Positions 25,458-35,482 are shown, counted from the first letter of the stretch. The stretch: 64,000 bases of DNA from Gammaproteobacteria bacterium TMED1 (GCA_002167855.2 NHBG02000020.1:217117-281116), one strand, 5' to 3'. The notes: generated by a model from the sequence alone, not told the origin. A program made the numbers and translations.

Positions 25458-27080
25458 ATGACCATGCAACAAACACCACTTCTTATGTCTCGTATTCTTG
25501 GTCGGGGCGCACAACTTGATCCCGAAGTAGAAGTTGTAACCTTACAAGAAAGTGGAACCCATCGACAAACCTTAAAGACCACTTGGGAAAGAGCAAATCA
25601 ACTCGCAGGAGCTCTCGCTAAATTCGGGATATGTCACGGAGACCGTGTCGCAAGTTTCATGTGGAATAACTATCGGCATCTAGAACTTTATCAAGCAATT
25701 CCATGTATGGGTGCTGTTCTCCATACTCTAAATATTCGGCTGAGCCCCTCAGAGCTTACCTACATCATCAATCACGCCGAAGATAAAGTAATTTTCGTTG
25801 ATAACACTCTCTTCCCATTACTGGAACCGATCCTAAAAGGTACACCCAAGGTAGAACTTGTCATTGTGTGTGATGGTGACGTGACATTCTCTCAATCAGC
25901 CGATTACGAGAACTTCATTACTGACCATCCCACTGAATTTCCATGGCCTGAGATAGAAGAGACTGCTCCGATGGGTCTATGCTACACAAGTGGCACCACC
26001 GGAAAACCAAAAGGGGTCATGTATACCAATCGTTCAACTTACCTGCATACAATGGCACAAGCCATGACCGACGCGATGCATCTTTCCGCTTTAGATTCCG
26101 TATGCGGTATCGTCCCTATGTTTCATGCAATGGGCTGGGGAATACCTTTCACTGCGTCCATGCTCGGATGTAAACAAGTAATGCCCGATAGATTTACCAG
26201 TCCACAGCAACTCATAAAACTGATGGCTGCAGAAGAAGTTACTATATCTGCTGGAGTACCCACTATCTGGCAAGGAGTCAAAGCTATCCTTGAGGAACAT
26301 TGTGAAAAATATGATTTGTCAAAACTTTCTAGGGTAACCTGTGGTGGCTCTGCCCCTGCTACATCGATGATGCGTTGGTATTGGGAGGTACTGGGGGTAG
26401 AGGTCATACAAGGCTGGGGAATGACTGAAACGAATCCGCTTGCAACCTTGTCCAGAAAGGTTGCAAAACGCTCTCACTTAACGCTTTCTGAAAAAGACCA
26501 ATTCAGTAATATTTCGAAAGCAGGTTTACCTATGCCTGGTCTAGAACTAAAAATTGTTGACGAAAATTGGAATATCCAACCACATGATGGAAAGGAGGTG
26601 GGAGAGCTGTTGGTTCGAGGGCCCTGGATTTGTAACAGCTATTTCAATAATCCTCAACCTGACAAATTTTACGAGGACTGGCTTGTAACAGGAGACATAG
26701 CGAAGATAGATAATGAAGAGTACCTAATCATTTCAGACCGTTCAAAAGATCTTATTAAATCCGGTGGGGAATGGATATCTTCTATTGATTTAGAAAATCA
26801 CATTATTGCGTTACCCGGAGTCAGTCAAGCGGCCGTTGTAGCTCAACCCCATCCAAAATGGGATGAACGTCCTGTTGTACTTATCATCAGAGATAAAGAC
26901 ACAAGCTTGTCAGCCGAATCTATCTTGCAGCATTGCCACTTAAATTTTGCTAAGTGGCAGATTCCTGATGACGTTATCTTTTGTCAAGAAATCCCGACAA
27001 CGTCCACTGGAAAAATCGATAAGAAGGCAATCAGAAAAAACCTGAAAAATGAAGAATACATCCTGCCAGATTTACGCTAG
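25458..27080 (+). CDS. Acyl-CoA ligase (medium/long-chain fatty acid type)
   Basis: ATP-dependent adenylate-forming enzyme of 540 residues that activates a carboxylic acid to its CoA ester. The AMP-binding P-loop YTSGTTGKPKGVMY, the A5-like GWGMTETNP, the A7-like WLVTGDIA, the A8 hinge region (ISDRSKDLIKSGGEWIS) and the A10 Lys region (PTTSTGKIDKKAIRKNL) are all present. Its overall look is of AlkK-type medium-chain acyl-CoA ligases. The ATG at 25458 has an AGGAATAG site. It converges with the GMC oxidoreductase gene. The chain-length preference is not determined from sequence. Confidence 0.9.
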   Translation: MTMQQTPLLMSRILGRGAQLDPEVEVVTLQESGTHRQTLKTTWERANQLAGALAKFGICHGDRVASFMWNNYRHLELYQAIPCMGAVLHTLNIRLSPSELTYIINHAEDKVIFVDNTLFPLLEPILKGTPKVELVIVCDGDVTFSQSADYENFITDHPTEFPWPEIEETAPMGLCYTSGTTGKPKGVMYTNRSTYLHTMAQAMTDAMHLSALDSVCGIVPMFHAMGWGIPFTASMLGCKQVMPDRFTSPQQLIKLMAAEEVTISAGVPTIWQGVKAILEEHCEKYDLSKLSRVTCGGSAPATSMMRWYWEVLGVEVIQGWGMTETNPLATLSRKVAKRSHLTLSEKDQFSNISKAGLPMPGLELKIVDENWNIQPHDGKEVGELLVRGPWICNSYFNNPQPDKFYEDWLVTGDIAKIDNEEYLIISDRSKDLIKSGGEWISSIDLENHIIALPGVSQAAVVAQPHPKWDERPVVLIIRDKDTSLSAESILQHCHLNFAKWQIPDDVIFCQEIPTTSTGKIDKKAIRKNLKNEEYILPDLR

Positions 27081-27086
27081 CTCTTT

Positions 27087-28685
27087 TTAACGCGTATTAT
27101 CGTGATTGATCATATCGCTTGCTTTTTCGGCAATCATGATCGTAGGAGCATTCGTATTACCCCCGACCAGTGTTGGCATTACAGAGGCATCTACTACTCT
27201 CAATGAGGCTAAACCGTGAACTCTAAGCCGATCATCCACGACAGCTAGGTAGTCATTTCCCATTTTACAGGTACCGACTGGGTGATAAATTGTCTCTGCA
27301 TTTTTTCGCACAAATGAAGCAATATCCTCATCATTAAGAGCACCTTTACTCGCTTCGAATTCCTCTCCTAAGAATGCACTAAAAACTTTTGTCTGAAAAA
27401 TCTTCCTCGCGACTTTAACTCCCTCTACCAGAGTATCTAGATCAGAACCAACGCTGAGATAATTAGCTTTAATCGATGGATTATCTAAGGGGTTATTAGA
27501 AGCAAGCCTGATCTCACCACGACTCTCTGGTCGTAACTGACAAACATGGATCGACAAACCTGGTTCAGTAAATCGTTTACGACCGTGATCATTAAGTATC
27601 AAAGGTATAAAATGAAACTGTAGGTCAGGCATTTCCAAATCTTTTCGGCTCTTAATAAAGGCCCCAGCGATACAGCCATTTTCAGTCCCAGGGCCATTAC
27701 CAAACAGCATATACTGCAATAAAACCCTCACCATATTACTAACCTTTATATATCTAGCGACCGAGAGTTCCGGATCTTTGCAATAATATTGCACCATAAT
27801 ATCAAGATGATCCTGCAGGTTCTGCCCAACCCCTTTCAAAGGATGAAAACAACGAATGCCATGCAGAGCTAAGTCTTCTGGGTTACCAACACCTGATAGT
27901 TGCAGTAGCTGGGGCGTTTGCACAGCACCCGCCGAAATAATCGTCTCGCACTCTGCCTTCACATGATATTTCTTACCACGCTTTAAATAGGTGACACCGA
28001 TCGCTTTTTTACCCTCAAAATCAATACTTAATGCCTTTGCCTCAGTAACGACTGTTAAATTATCGCGATCTAAAATTGGGGAGAGGAAAGCTTGAGCTGC
28101 ACTGCACCTCCGATTTCCTATTTTTGTTAATTGAAAAGGACCAAAGCCTTCCTGAGTGGCACCATTAAAATCAGCGTTATAGCTATACCCAGCTTCTATA
28201 CCCGCCTGAATAAAATAGTCATGGCTTGGCAGATTCGCTTTTTCATCCGAAATGTTAAGCTCACCATTAATCCCGTGATAAATGTCCTCACCCCGCTCAT
28301 TATTAATTGATTTCCTAAAATAAGGGAGGACATCATCATAACCCCAACCTTTGTTACCGAGCTGTCGCCAATGATCATAGTCTCTTGGGTTTCCACGATT
28401 ATAGATCATGCCATTGATTGAGCTTGAACCACCAAGCCCTTTACCTCTCGGCCAATAAAGGTTTCGTTTATCAAGTTCAGGTTCTGCATCGGTTTGAAAG
28501 GCCCAATTAAAGTCACTAGTTGCAATGAGGCGGGCGATCCCTGCAGGCATATGTATGAACGGAGAGGAATCTTTTTTACCCGCCTCTAATAGCAATACTC
28601 GAGTCTTGGCCTTTTCAGATAGTCGATTTGCGAGCACACAACCTGCCGAGCCTGCGCCTACGATTATGTAATCGTACATAGACAT
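27087..28685 (-). CDS. GMC family FAD-dependent oxidoreductase (choline/alcohol dehydrogenase-like)
   Basis: 532-residue flavoprotein that oxidises an alcohol, sugar or choline-like substrate. The N-terminal Rossmann motif (YIIVGAGSAGCVLANRL), GMC signature 1 (GKGLGGSSSINGM) and signature 2 (GAVQTPQLLQLSG) are clear. Near the C-terminus the active-site region YHPVGTCKMG includes the usual catalytic His, with a second region around GNTNAPTIMIAE. Length and order match the choline dehydrogenase-like branch. The true substrate is unknown. A 118-base divergent gap separates it from the Rieske gene. Confidence 0.92.
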   Translation of the reverse strand: MSMYDYIIVGAGSAGCVLANRLSEKAKTRVLLLEAGKKDSSPFIHMPAGIARLIATSDFNWAFQTDAEPELDKRNLYWPRGKGLGGSSSINGMIYNRGNPRDYDHWRQLGNKGWGYDDVLPYFRKSINNERGEDIYHGINGELNISDEKANLPSHDYFIQAGIEAGYSYNADFNGATQEGFGPFQLTKIGNRRCSAAQAFLSPILDRDNLTVVTEAKALSIDFEGKKAIGVTYLKRGKKYHVKAECETIISAGAVQTPQLLQLSGVGNPEDLALHGIRCFHPLKGVGQNLQDHLDIMVQYYCKDPELSVARYIKVSNMVRVLLQYMLFGNGPGTENGCIAGAFIKSRKDLEMPDLQFHFIPLILNDHGRKRFTEPGLSIHVCQLRPESRGEIRLASNNPLDNPSIKANYLSVGSDLDTLVEGVKVARKIFQTKVFSAFLGEEFEASKGALNDEDIASFVRKNAETIYHPVGTCKMGNDYLAVVDDRLRVHGLASLRVVDASVMPTLVGGNTNAPTIMIAEKASDMINHDNTR

Positions 28686-28803
28686 TTTGTTCCATTTTTT
28701 ACATGCTATAAAAAGATATCATATGATATCGTCGATTAAAGAGTGTTGTCGCGGCTCATGCCAAAAACTTACTAAATTCATTTTATTTATAGAACGGTTC
28801 TCT

Positions 28804-29115
28804 ATGTCTGAATATCACATTGTCGCTTCTACCGCTGAACTTGGTGACGAGGACCAAGTTCACGTTAATGTAAATGGAAGAGATATATTACTCTGTAAGC
28901 ATGCAGGAAAATATTATGCTATCGACTATTACTGTAACCATGCATTCCTGCCTATGGAGGGTGGGACCATGCAGCATGGCCTTATTACATGTCCATATCA
29001 TGGAGCAGAGTTCAGTCTCGCAGATGGTTCGGCTCAGGCTGCCCCTGCTTGGGAGGCTTTGACGAGCTATCCTATTCAAGTAACTAATGAATCCATAACC
29101 ATCGCCGTTACATAA
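28804..29115 (+). CDS. Rieske [2Fe-2S] ferredoxin-like protein
   Basis: Small soluble electron carrier, 103 residues. The frame is open from 28687, but the internal ATG at 28804 gives a normal compact Rieske ferredoxin; the longer N-terminus is Lys/Cys-rich and unlike the family. Cluster ligands are visible: C-x-H (CNH) and C-x2-H (CPYH), with GAEFSLADG after the second. It could serve as ferredoxin of a ring-hydroxylating or similar oxygenase, but no oxygenase is adjacent. It overlaps the thioesterase start by one base (TAATG), so the two are coupled. Confidence 0.85.
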   Translation: MSEYHIVASTAELGDEDQVHVNVNGRDILLCKHAGKYYAIDYYCNHAFLPMEGGTMQHGLITCPYHGAEFSLADGSAQAAPAWEALTSYPIQVTNESITIAVT

Positions 29116-29945
29116 TGGAGGAGCTACTATCCGACTTAAGTAGAGTGCTTGATTTAGAGCCCATTGAGGTAAATCTGTATAGAGGGGTGAACGAATACCG
29201 AGAATACAAAAGGTTATTTGGGGGGCAGGTTCTAGCACAAGCGTTGAGCGCAGCCTATAGGACAGTGGAAAATCAAAGAATCTGTCATTCCCTCCACGGC
29301 TACTTTCTTCGCCCTGGTGACACAGAGCATCCTGTTATTTATCAAGTAGACCGTATACGCACGGGTAAAAGCTTCACGACCCGAAGCGTAAAAGCAATTC
29401 AGAAAGGTGAGGCAATATTTAGCATGGATGCTTCGTTCCAAAGTATAGAAGACGGCCTCTCTCATCAAGTAGATCTCGATCAGGTATTTCCGCGAGCTGA
29501 AGAATTAGAGGATGATCATGAAGTGGCAAAACGAAAAGGCAAGGCAACCCATTGGTCTCATAGAAAACGTCCGTTCGAAGTGAGGACAATAAAAATAACG
29601 CAAGGAGATAGAGGTGCTTCTTGGATCCGCTATCGGCATGAGACTAAGTCGAAGGGAAACCCACAGCATCAATTTCTACTATCGTATGCTTCAGATATGG
29701 GATTAATATCTACAGCAATGCTTCCACATAAGGATACTGCTTCCGAAAACATGCACATAGCCAGCTTGGATCACGCTATATGGTTCCATCGAACCTTCTC
29801 TGTGTCCGATTGGATTCTATTTGTACGAGAGACTCCCGCGGCAGCTGGTGCGCGCGGCTTTACACGAGGTGCCTTTTATTCTACTGAGGGAGAAATACTT
29901 GCTTCAGTCATGCAAGAGGGTCTAATTCGAGTGAGGCCCCAGTGA
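29115..29945 (+). CDS. Acyl-CoA thioesterase II (TesB-like)
   Basis: Cleaves acyl-CoA to free acid and CoA. 276 residues with a double hot-dog organisation. The N-terminal hot dog contains RLFGGQVLAQAL and the HSLHGYFLRPGD motif. The C-terminal hot dog contains the catalytic-triad Asp in LDHAIWFHR, a Thr in TRGAFYSTEG and the Gln in VMQEGLIR, matching the Asp/Thr/Gln triad known for E. coli TesB. Translation is coupled to the Rieske gene. The neighbouring ligase and crotonase genes suggest an acyl-CoA metabolic island. Confidence 0.93.
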   Translation: MEELLSDLSRVLDLEPIEVNLYRGVNEYREYKRLFGGQVLAQALSAAYRTVENQRICHSLHGYFLRPGDTEHPVIYQVDRIRTGKSFTTRSVKAIQKGEAIFSMDASFQSIEDGLSHQVDLDQVFPRAEELEDDHEVAKRKGKATHWSHRKRPFEVRTIKITQGDRGASWIRYRHETKSKGNPQHQFLLSYASDMGLISTAMLPHKDTASENMHIASLDHAIWFHRTFSVSDWILFVRETPAAAGARGFTRGAFYSTEGEILASVMQEGLIRVRPQ

Positions 29946-30008
29946 AGGTAAAAGGTAATCGATTGTAAGCCTCTAATTAGAGGCTACTACTATTTTTGAG
30001 GAGGAGTC

Positions 30009-30818
30009 ATGGCAAAGTTAATCATGGTAGAAATCCACAGTAATGGTGTGGCAGATGTCAGACTAAATCGAGTAGAGAAATATAACGCGCTATCGCCAGA
30101 GATGTTTGACGCTATTACAGAAACAGGGGAAATGCTAAGTGCGAATAATTCAATACGAGCTATCGTGCTTTCTGGAAATGGACGGGGGTTCTGTGCAGGA
30201 CTGGATTTCGATGGCTTTCAAAATATACTGGGAAGTAATAAAAGCTCAATAACAACAAAAAGTTTTGTCTCCGACACAACTCCCGGGAACCCTGCACAAA
30301 AAATTAGTATGGTCTGGAAGTGTGCACCTGTACCGGTGATAGCAGCACTACATGGGGTCTCTTTCGGCGGTGGATTCCAGCTCGCATTGGGTGCTGATAT
30401 CCGTATCGCAGCGCCAGATGCTAAATTTTCGATTAAGGAAGTTGAATGGGGACTAATACCAGACTGCGGGATCACTCAGACATTACGAGAGCTAATACCT
30501 ATAGATGTTGCTAAGGAATTAACTTTTACAGGCCGGACCTTTGGAGGAGAAGAAGCGCTTCGCCTTGGAATTGTAACGCAGATCAGTGATTCACCTCTGA
30601 AGTCAGCTCTGAACATGGCAGAACTTATTGCCACCAAATCACCAAATGCAATTAGGGAAAGCAAAGAGTTATTCGAGGCTACATGGCATGGAACTCGAAA
30701 TGCTGGACTTGCGCTCGAGGAAAAACTACAAAAGAGGCTTATTGGGAGCCCGAACCAAATAGAGACTGTGAAAGCCAATTTTGAAAAACGATCACCTCAG
30801 CACATCGATCCTGAATAA
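30009..30818 (+). CDS. Enoyl-CoA hydratase/isomerase (crotonase) family protein
   Basis: 269 residues, start behind a strong GGAGGAG site. Crotonase-fold oxyanion-hole motifs are visible: GRGFCAGLD and LHGVSFGGGFQLALGAD. A Glu in KEVEWGLIPD stands where the catalytic Glu of hydratases occurs, followed by GITQTL. It probably hydrates, isomerises or hydrolyses an acyl-CoA; sequence alone does not decide. It follows TesB after 63 bases, and an AT-rich hairpin after it may end the transcript. Confidence 0.9.
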   Translation: MAKLIMVEIHSNGVADVRLNRVEKYNALSPEMFDAITETGEMLSANNSIRAIVLSGNGRGFCAGLDFDGFQNILGSNKSSITTKSFVSDTTPGNPAQKISMVWKCAPVPVIAALHGVSFGGGFQLALGADIRIAAPDAKFSIKEVEWGLIPDCGITQTLRELIPIDVAKELTFTGRTFGGEEALRLGIVTQISDSPLKSALNMAELIATKSPNAIRESKELFEATWHGTRNAGLALEEKLQKRLIGSPNQIETVKANFEKRSPQHIDPE

Positions 30819-30835
30819 AGTTGCACCCAGGATTG

Positions 30836-30858
30836 AAAAATTATAGCGTATAATTTTT
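30836..30858. terminator. AT-rich hairpin, possible bidirectional terminator
   Basis: A perfect ten-base stem (AAAAATTATA paired with TATAATTTTT) around a GCG loop, with two further T bases after it on the plus strand. It sits between the convergent crotonase and small-protein genes, and the stop codon of the latter lies inside the stem. The stem has no GC pairs, so it is a weak candidate. Confidence 0.4.
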
Positions 30859-31035
30859 TTCTAACTCGGACTCCTGTTTTTCTTCAAGAGCGTTCATAGC
30901 CTTGATATGCACCTCTATAAGTTCTTCCACAGTTTTGTATCGAAATACCTCCTTACCACGAAACATACCAACAACTCCGGAAGGATTTTTCGAATAAAAT
31001 ATTCCTGATTTAGCTTTCAATTTTTCACCTGACAA
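30841..31035 (-). CDS. Small hypothetical protein (64 residues)
   Basis: TTG start at 31035 with a GGAG ribosome-binding site seven bases upstream. The sequence has ordinary protein character: a beta-like KSGIFYSKNPSGVVGMFRG followed by a helix (KTVEELIEVHIKAMNALEEK) ending in an acidic tail. It lies 59 bases downstream of the LLM oxidoreductase gene on the same strand and could be co-transcribed with it. No family recognised; the ribosome-binding site and amino-acid pattern are the main support. Confidence 0.5.
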   Translation of the reverse strand: MSGEKLKAKSGIFYSKNPSGVVGMFRGKEVFRYKTVEELIEVHIKAMNALEEKQESELEKNYTL

Positions 31036-31094
31036 AAACTCGCTCCACAGATTTCTTGAGTAAACAAACCACCTTGATATTTTTTATTGAATGA

Positions 31095-32021
31095 TCAGCG
31101 TCGATTAAAAGACCAATAAGTGGGCAATATCTCATCGATAACTAGCCTTGTCTGCTGTATCGTTTCTTTTTCATCACTCGCAATTGGTAACATTACAAAC
31201 TTTGAGCATCCTGCATCAATATATTGATCAATCCTCTTGACGATATCTTCTGTATCACCAATCACCAGATACTTTGAGGGATCTTTAACTCTTTTGCCTA
31301 GTCTTTTCAGCGCGAGTCTTGACTCGAGCTCTCCTTTATTTCCAAACCGAAATGAGAAAGTCGCTCCGTAATGATCTTTATCAATGCTCCGACCTGTTTT
31401 CTTTAACGCTTCCTTTATACCGAGAATAACCCTCGCCGATTCCTCTGGTGTTTCAATTCCTCCAAGCCAGCCAGTACCATATCTAGCAACACGCTCAATT
31501 GCCTTTTCACTCGAACCACCAATCCATAGCGGGATACTCTGATTAACTGGTCGAGGAGAAATAGTAACATGGTCATACCGAAAGAATTCGCCATTATAAC
31601 AGATGTCTTCTTCGTGCCAGAGCTTGTGTATAAGTTTCAATACCTCATCTGCCCTTTTACCCCTCCGCTTGGTCGGGGTGCCACTTGCCCTAAAGTCTGC
31701 CGAAAAACTACTTCCTAGACCAAAAGCGGGAAGAAGGCGACCCTTACTTAAAACATCGATCGTGGCAAGCTGCTTCGCGGTTAATAATGGGTCTCGAAAA
31801 GCAATAGAAGCCACACTCATACCGAAATGAATAGTCTCTGTTGCGCCCGCTAAAGCGGCCGTGACGGCAATACACTCTAATATTGGGTCCTTAGAAACGA
31901 GGCGGTCTGTTTGCCAAATAGAATCGATTCCCCCTCTCTCGCAAAGTTCTACCCAACGCCAATATCCATCAGGACTTTCGAAAGGATACTTTGACAAACC
32001 CAAACCCAGACCAATTGTCAT
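31095..32021 (-). CDS. LLM-class (luciferase-like) flavin/F420-dependent oxidoreductase
   Basis: 308-residue TIM-barrel oxidoreductase. It shows the family's GLGLGLSKYP start, a WQTDRLV region where the F420-type enzymes carry an Asp/Glu after the second strand, GMSVASIAFRDPLLTAKQLA and the AFGLGSSFS loop. Such enzymes bind FMN or F420. An F420 synthesis operon is present in the same window (57991-63622), which favours F420 but does not prove it. Substrate unknown. The small gene downstream may be part of its transcript. Confidence 0.87.
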   Translation of the reverse strand: MTIGLGLGLSKYPFESPDGYWRWVELCERGGIDSIWQTDRLVSKDPILECIAVTAALAGATETIHFGMSVASIAFRDPLLTAKQLATIDVLSKGRLLPAFGLGSSFSADFRASGTPTKRRGKRADEVLKLIHKLWHEEDICYNGEFFRYDHVTISPRPVNQSIPLWIGGSSEKAIERVARYGTGWLGGIETPEESARVILGIKEALKKTGRSIDKDHYGATFSFRFGNKGELESRLALKRLGKRVKDPSKYLVIGDTEDIVKRIDQYIDAGCSKFVMLPIASDEKETIQQTRLVIDEILPTYWSFNRR

Positions 32022-32166
32022 AAATTATTCATTTGAAAAATTAATGAGATGTCCCCATTTTAAACAGATCTGTTAGTTAAGTCAGTCAATAACCTATTGG
32101 TGAGACTTCAATACATTCGCTGGCGAGATAGTGTAATTATTTGGCCGATATCTATAGACTAGTCTC

Positions 32167-33576
32167 ATGGGAATTTCTTTGGGTAATAGTATGCTAGGTA
32201 TTCAAGTCTCGAATTCTGTCATAGATTACGCGCTGTCTCTCGGGGCAGACTTCGCCGAATTATTTGTGGAACAAAATCATGTCAACACCATCAGCACTCT
32301 TAGTAGCGAGGTACAGGCCGTTAGGTCAGGGATAGACTTTGGTATTGGGATAAGATTGGTTTATCGATATAAGGTGCTTTACGGCTATACTAATCAGATA
32401 GAAGAGAATGAACTTAAGCGTATAGTCAAAGAACTCGCTACCAAGGACCGCCGCGATCCTTCAATTCAAAAAACGAATTTTGATTATCGCAAAATAATGG
32501 AAGCGCATCCTGCAAAGAAAACGTTGTCAAAAGATGCGTGTATAGAGAGTAAAATTGCTTTCCTTCTCGCTGCAGATCAAAGTGCACGCGCTACAAGCAA
32601 TATAATCTCGCAGACTAGTGGCTCTTGTATGCAACGTGAGCAACAAATAGAAATCTTTAATAGTGAAGGGTTGCATACAGATGATACTCGACACTATACA
32701 AGAGCGAGTCTGACAGCCTATGCGTCAGATGGTATTGAACAGGCAACAGGATCATCCAATGATGGAGGGCTCAGAGGTTGGGAAATCAAGGATGAGATAG
32801 ATGCTGAAAAAACGGGAAACGAGGCGGCCAGACAGGCTCTGGTTAATTTAAGTGCCAAGGCCTGTCCATCAGGGAGAATGCCAGTAGTTCTCGGTAATGG
32901 TTTCGGTGGCGTAATTTTTCATGAAGCCTGTGGGCACCTCCTTGAAACTACTGCAGTCGCTAAAAAAGCCTCAGTATTCCATGATCAAATGGGAGAAATG
33001 ATAGCTAACCCCGTGGTAAATGCCGTAGATGACGGAACATTAACCAATGAATGGGGATCCATAAATATCGATGATGAAGGTCTTGCAACTAAAAAGACAC
33101 AACTGATTAAGGACGGAAAGTTAACCTCTTTCCTCGCCGACCGATTGGGATCAGCGCAAACAGGGTTTGAATGTACGGGTTCTGGTAGGCGGCAATCCTA
33201 TCGATTTGCTCCAGCCTCGCGAATGCGAAACACTTTTATTGAACCGGGAGAGACTGATCTTCATGAGATGATTTCCACTATTGATAAAGGAATTTATGCC
33301 TCCCATATGGGCGGAGGTTCCGTACAACCTGGTACTGGAGAATTTAATTTTTCTGTCCAGGAAGGTTATTACGTCGAGAATGGCCAAATTCAATACCCAG
33401 TAAAAGCCGCAACTTTAATCAGTACTGGACCGGCTGTTCTAAAGGAAATATCAATGGTTGGTAAGGATTTTGAACTAGCCTGCGGTATGTGTGGATCCAT
33501 CTCAGGTGCCGTTCCGACTACGGTTGGGCAACCATCACTTAAGGTAGATGACATCCTTGTCGGTGGTAATGCGTAA
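32167..33576 (+). CDS. tldD: Metalloprotease TldD
   Basis: Zinc metalloprotease subunit that with TldE degrades unstructured peptides, known to process microcin B17 and CcdA in E. coli. 469 residues. The HExxxH zinc motif lies at His252-Glu253-His257 (FHEACGH), preceded by the GNGFGGVI loop. The C-terminal half contains the FTG-type signature region (GTGEFNFSVQEGYYVENG). An internal ATG at 32191 is an alternative start. tldE follows directly at 33577 with no gap. Confidence 0.94.
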   Translation: MGISLGNSMLGIQVSNSVIDYALSLGADFAELFVEQNHVNTISTLSSEVQAVRSGIDFGIGIRLVYRYKVLYGYTNQIEENELKRIVKELATKDRRDPSIQKTNFDYRKIMEAHPAKKTLSKDACIESKIAFLLAADQSARATSNIISQTSGSCMQREQQIEIFNSEGLHTDDTRHYTRASLTAYASDGIEQATGSSNDGGLRGWEIKDEIDAEKTGNEAARQALVNLSAKACPSGRMPVVLGNGFGGVIFHEACGHLLETTAVAKKASVFHDQMGEMIANPVVNAVDDGTLTNEWGSINIDDEGLATKKTQLIKDGKLTSFLADRLGSAQTGFECTGSGRRQSYRFAPASRMRNTFIEPGETDLHEMISTIDKGIYASHMGGGSVQPGTGEFNFSVQEGYYVENGQIQYPVKAATLISTGPAVLKEISMVGKDFELACGMCGSISGAVPTTVGQPSLKVDDILVGGNA

Positions 33577-34908
33577 ATGAATAATGAGCACAGCGCCTCC
33601 GCCATCCTTGAGCGTGTAAGAGAAAATGGAGCTGAAGGTGACTTAATAATAGATGAGGGTAAAACTCTCTCTCTTAGAGCGCAAAAGGGAGAACTAGAGG
33701 AACATAAGGTTAGCTCAAATCTTATTTTTGGCCTCAGGGTTGTGAAAGAACATCGTGTGGGAACAGCCTATAGTGAAGCATCCAACGAAGATGCCCTAAA
33801 CTCAATGGTTAATCAGGCTCTTCTTAATGCTAGCTTTGCAAAAGTCGAGCCCGATGAAAAAATTACAGATATCAGTGGTTCTCTTAAAACTGATGATGAA
33901 ATCTTGTGTCCCAGTGATATTGTTACTGTTGAAGAAAAAATCGCTTTTACGCTCTCGATGGAGAAAGAACTTTTAGCGAAAGAGAAAATTAAAAATGTTC
34001 CATACAATGGCGTGAGTGATTCCATTGTGCAACGCTCTGTTTTCACTACGTCAGGCCTATCTGCGAATTCTAAACAACGCTACTGCAGTGCGACTGCGCA
34101 TGCGCTTATGGAACATGAAAGAAAGACTGTAATGGAAGGCTCAGGAAGAGTCTCCCGCGAGTTTGGAGAACTTGATTACCGGACAATTGTTGAGGAGACT
34201 TATTGTCGATGCTTAGGTCTGCTGGACGGAGAAGCGATACCGACAAAACACTATGATGTAATTCTTGATCAAGAATACCAACCCGCATTATTTAGTACGT
34301 TTGCGTCAATGTTTTCTGCACAAACCGCAAAAGATGGAGTAAACCCAATGCGGGATAAAGTTGGGGAAATAATCGCAGATGAGCGACTTAATATAAGCGA
34401 CAGTCCACATCTAATTGATGGCCTTGGCTATACCCTATTTGATGCTGAGGGAACAAAAACCGAGACTACATCCTTGATAAAGGATGGATATTTGCAAACG
34501 TTGGCTCATAACAGCGCCACAGCAAAACATTTTGGCGTGAAGACAACCGGTCATGCAAGTCGTTCTCCCAAATCAACTCTAGGCATAAATCTACATCAGC
34601 TACATATAAGTGAAGGAATTGATAGTGAATCAATACTTTATTCAGGTGAATATATACTGATTACTGACTTGGCAGGTCTACACTCTGGTGCTAACCCAAT
34701 CTCAGGACAATTTAGTTTTGGTGCATCTGGCTATTTAATGACAGATGGTGTTCGTGTTCGCCCAATTCGTAATATAACCATAGCAGGTAACTTCTACGAT
34801 ATGCTTAAGAAAGTCTCAGCCGTTGGTGATCAGCTTTTTTGGAACCAAGGTAGGACCACTGTAATGCCACACATACGCTTCTCTGACGTCGCAATCTCTG
34901 GATCTTAG
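33577..34908 (+). CDS. tldE: TldE/PmbA, partner of the TldD protease
   Basis: 443-residue partner of TldD with the same fold but no HExxxH motif, as normal for TldE/PmbA; it forms the heterodimeric protease with the zinc-bearing TldD. The family C-terminal region is visible (LITDLAGLHSGANPISGQFSFGASGYLM ending in a DGVRVRPIRNITIAGNF-type segment). It starts immediately after the tldD stop, so the two are co-translated. No precursor peptide or RiPP gene is seen nearby, so a housekeeping role is likely. Confidence 0.93.
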   Translation: MNNEHSASAILERVRENGAEGDLIIDEGKTLSLRAQKGELEEHKVSSNLIFGLRVVKEHRVGTAYSEASNEDALNSMVNQALLNASFAKVEPDEKITDISGSLKTDDEILCPSDIVTVEEKIAFTLSMEKELLAKEKIKNVPYNGVSDSIVQRSVFTTSGLSANSKQRYCSATAHALMEHERKTVMEGSGRVSREFGELDYRTIVEETYCRCLGLLDGEAIPTKHYDVILDQEYQPALFSTFASMFSAQTAKDGVNPMRDKVGEIIADERLNISDSPHLIDGLGYTLFDAEGTKTETTSLIKDGYLQTLAHNSATAKHFGVKTTGHASRSPKSTLGINLHQLHISEGIDSESILYSGEYILITDLAGLHSGANPISGQFSFGASGYLMTDGVRVRPIRNITIAGNFYDMLKKVSAVGDQLFWNQGRTTVMPHIRFSDVAISGS

Positions 34909-34988
34909 GTACTTGTAAGATAATAATATTAGGCACATGCCACGAATACTTAGGGATTGTTTACATAGCACATAACACCAATTGGTCT

Positions 34989-35309
34989 TTAGTGTGTCGT
35001 GCTTTTTGGGGTAGCAATCAATCTAAGTATCTTTATCCCTGATCGATCAATCATAGATGGTATCCTTAGACTTATCTTTTCGATCCAAGTGTCGCTTTTG
35101 TAAACCTTGTCATAAAGTATTCTAAGCTCCTCTTCGTTTTCAAAACGGCGAGTCCACACATATGTAAGATCGTCTTCAGAACGGAAACTACCTGTTACCA
35201 CCATACCCAGCGCAACCTGGAAGGGGATTATTGTTTCCTCCATATACTCCACCCACTCGTCCATTTTTCCAGGATAGATTGGATACTGTCTCAGCTCATA
35301 AAATGACAC
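34989..35309 (-). CDS. NIPSNAP family protein
   Basis: 106-residue single-domain dimeric alpha/beta-barrel protein. It has the family start FYELRQYPIYPGKMDEWVEY and the central LTYVWTRRFENEEEL strand-helix unit. NIPSNAP proteins are small and often occur near metabolic genes; their function in bacteria is not well defined. It stands alone, convergent with tldE across an 80-base gap. Confidence 0.85.
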   Translation of the reverse strand: MSFYELRQYPIYPGKMDEWVEYMEETIIPFQVALGMVVTGSFRSEDDLTYVWTRRFENEEELRILYDKVYKSDTWIEKISLRIPSMIDRSGIKILRLIATPKSTTH

Positions 35310-35482
35310 TTGCTTCCCTGTTATCCGAAAAGAAACAATGATACTCCTTTTTCAGAACGCAGCCATGTTAAAATCCTACTTCAAATGGTTTTTCCCCCGC
35401 ACCATAACGTGATAGTTAGCACTTTTGACTTAAAAACCATAGGATGGTATGCTTTAAACCAAATGTTTTTGATAAAGTTTGG

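Noticed and set aside
32167-34908. TldD/TldE as part of a modified-peptide (RiPP) cluster
   Set aside because: No precursor peptide, cyclodehydratase or transporter gene is near. The neighbours are metabolic genes.
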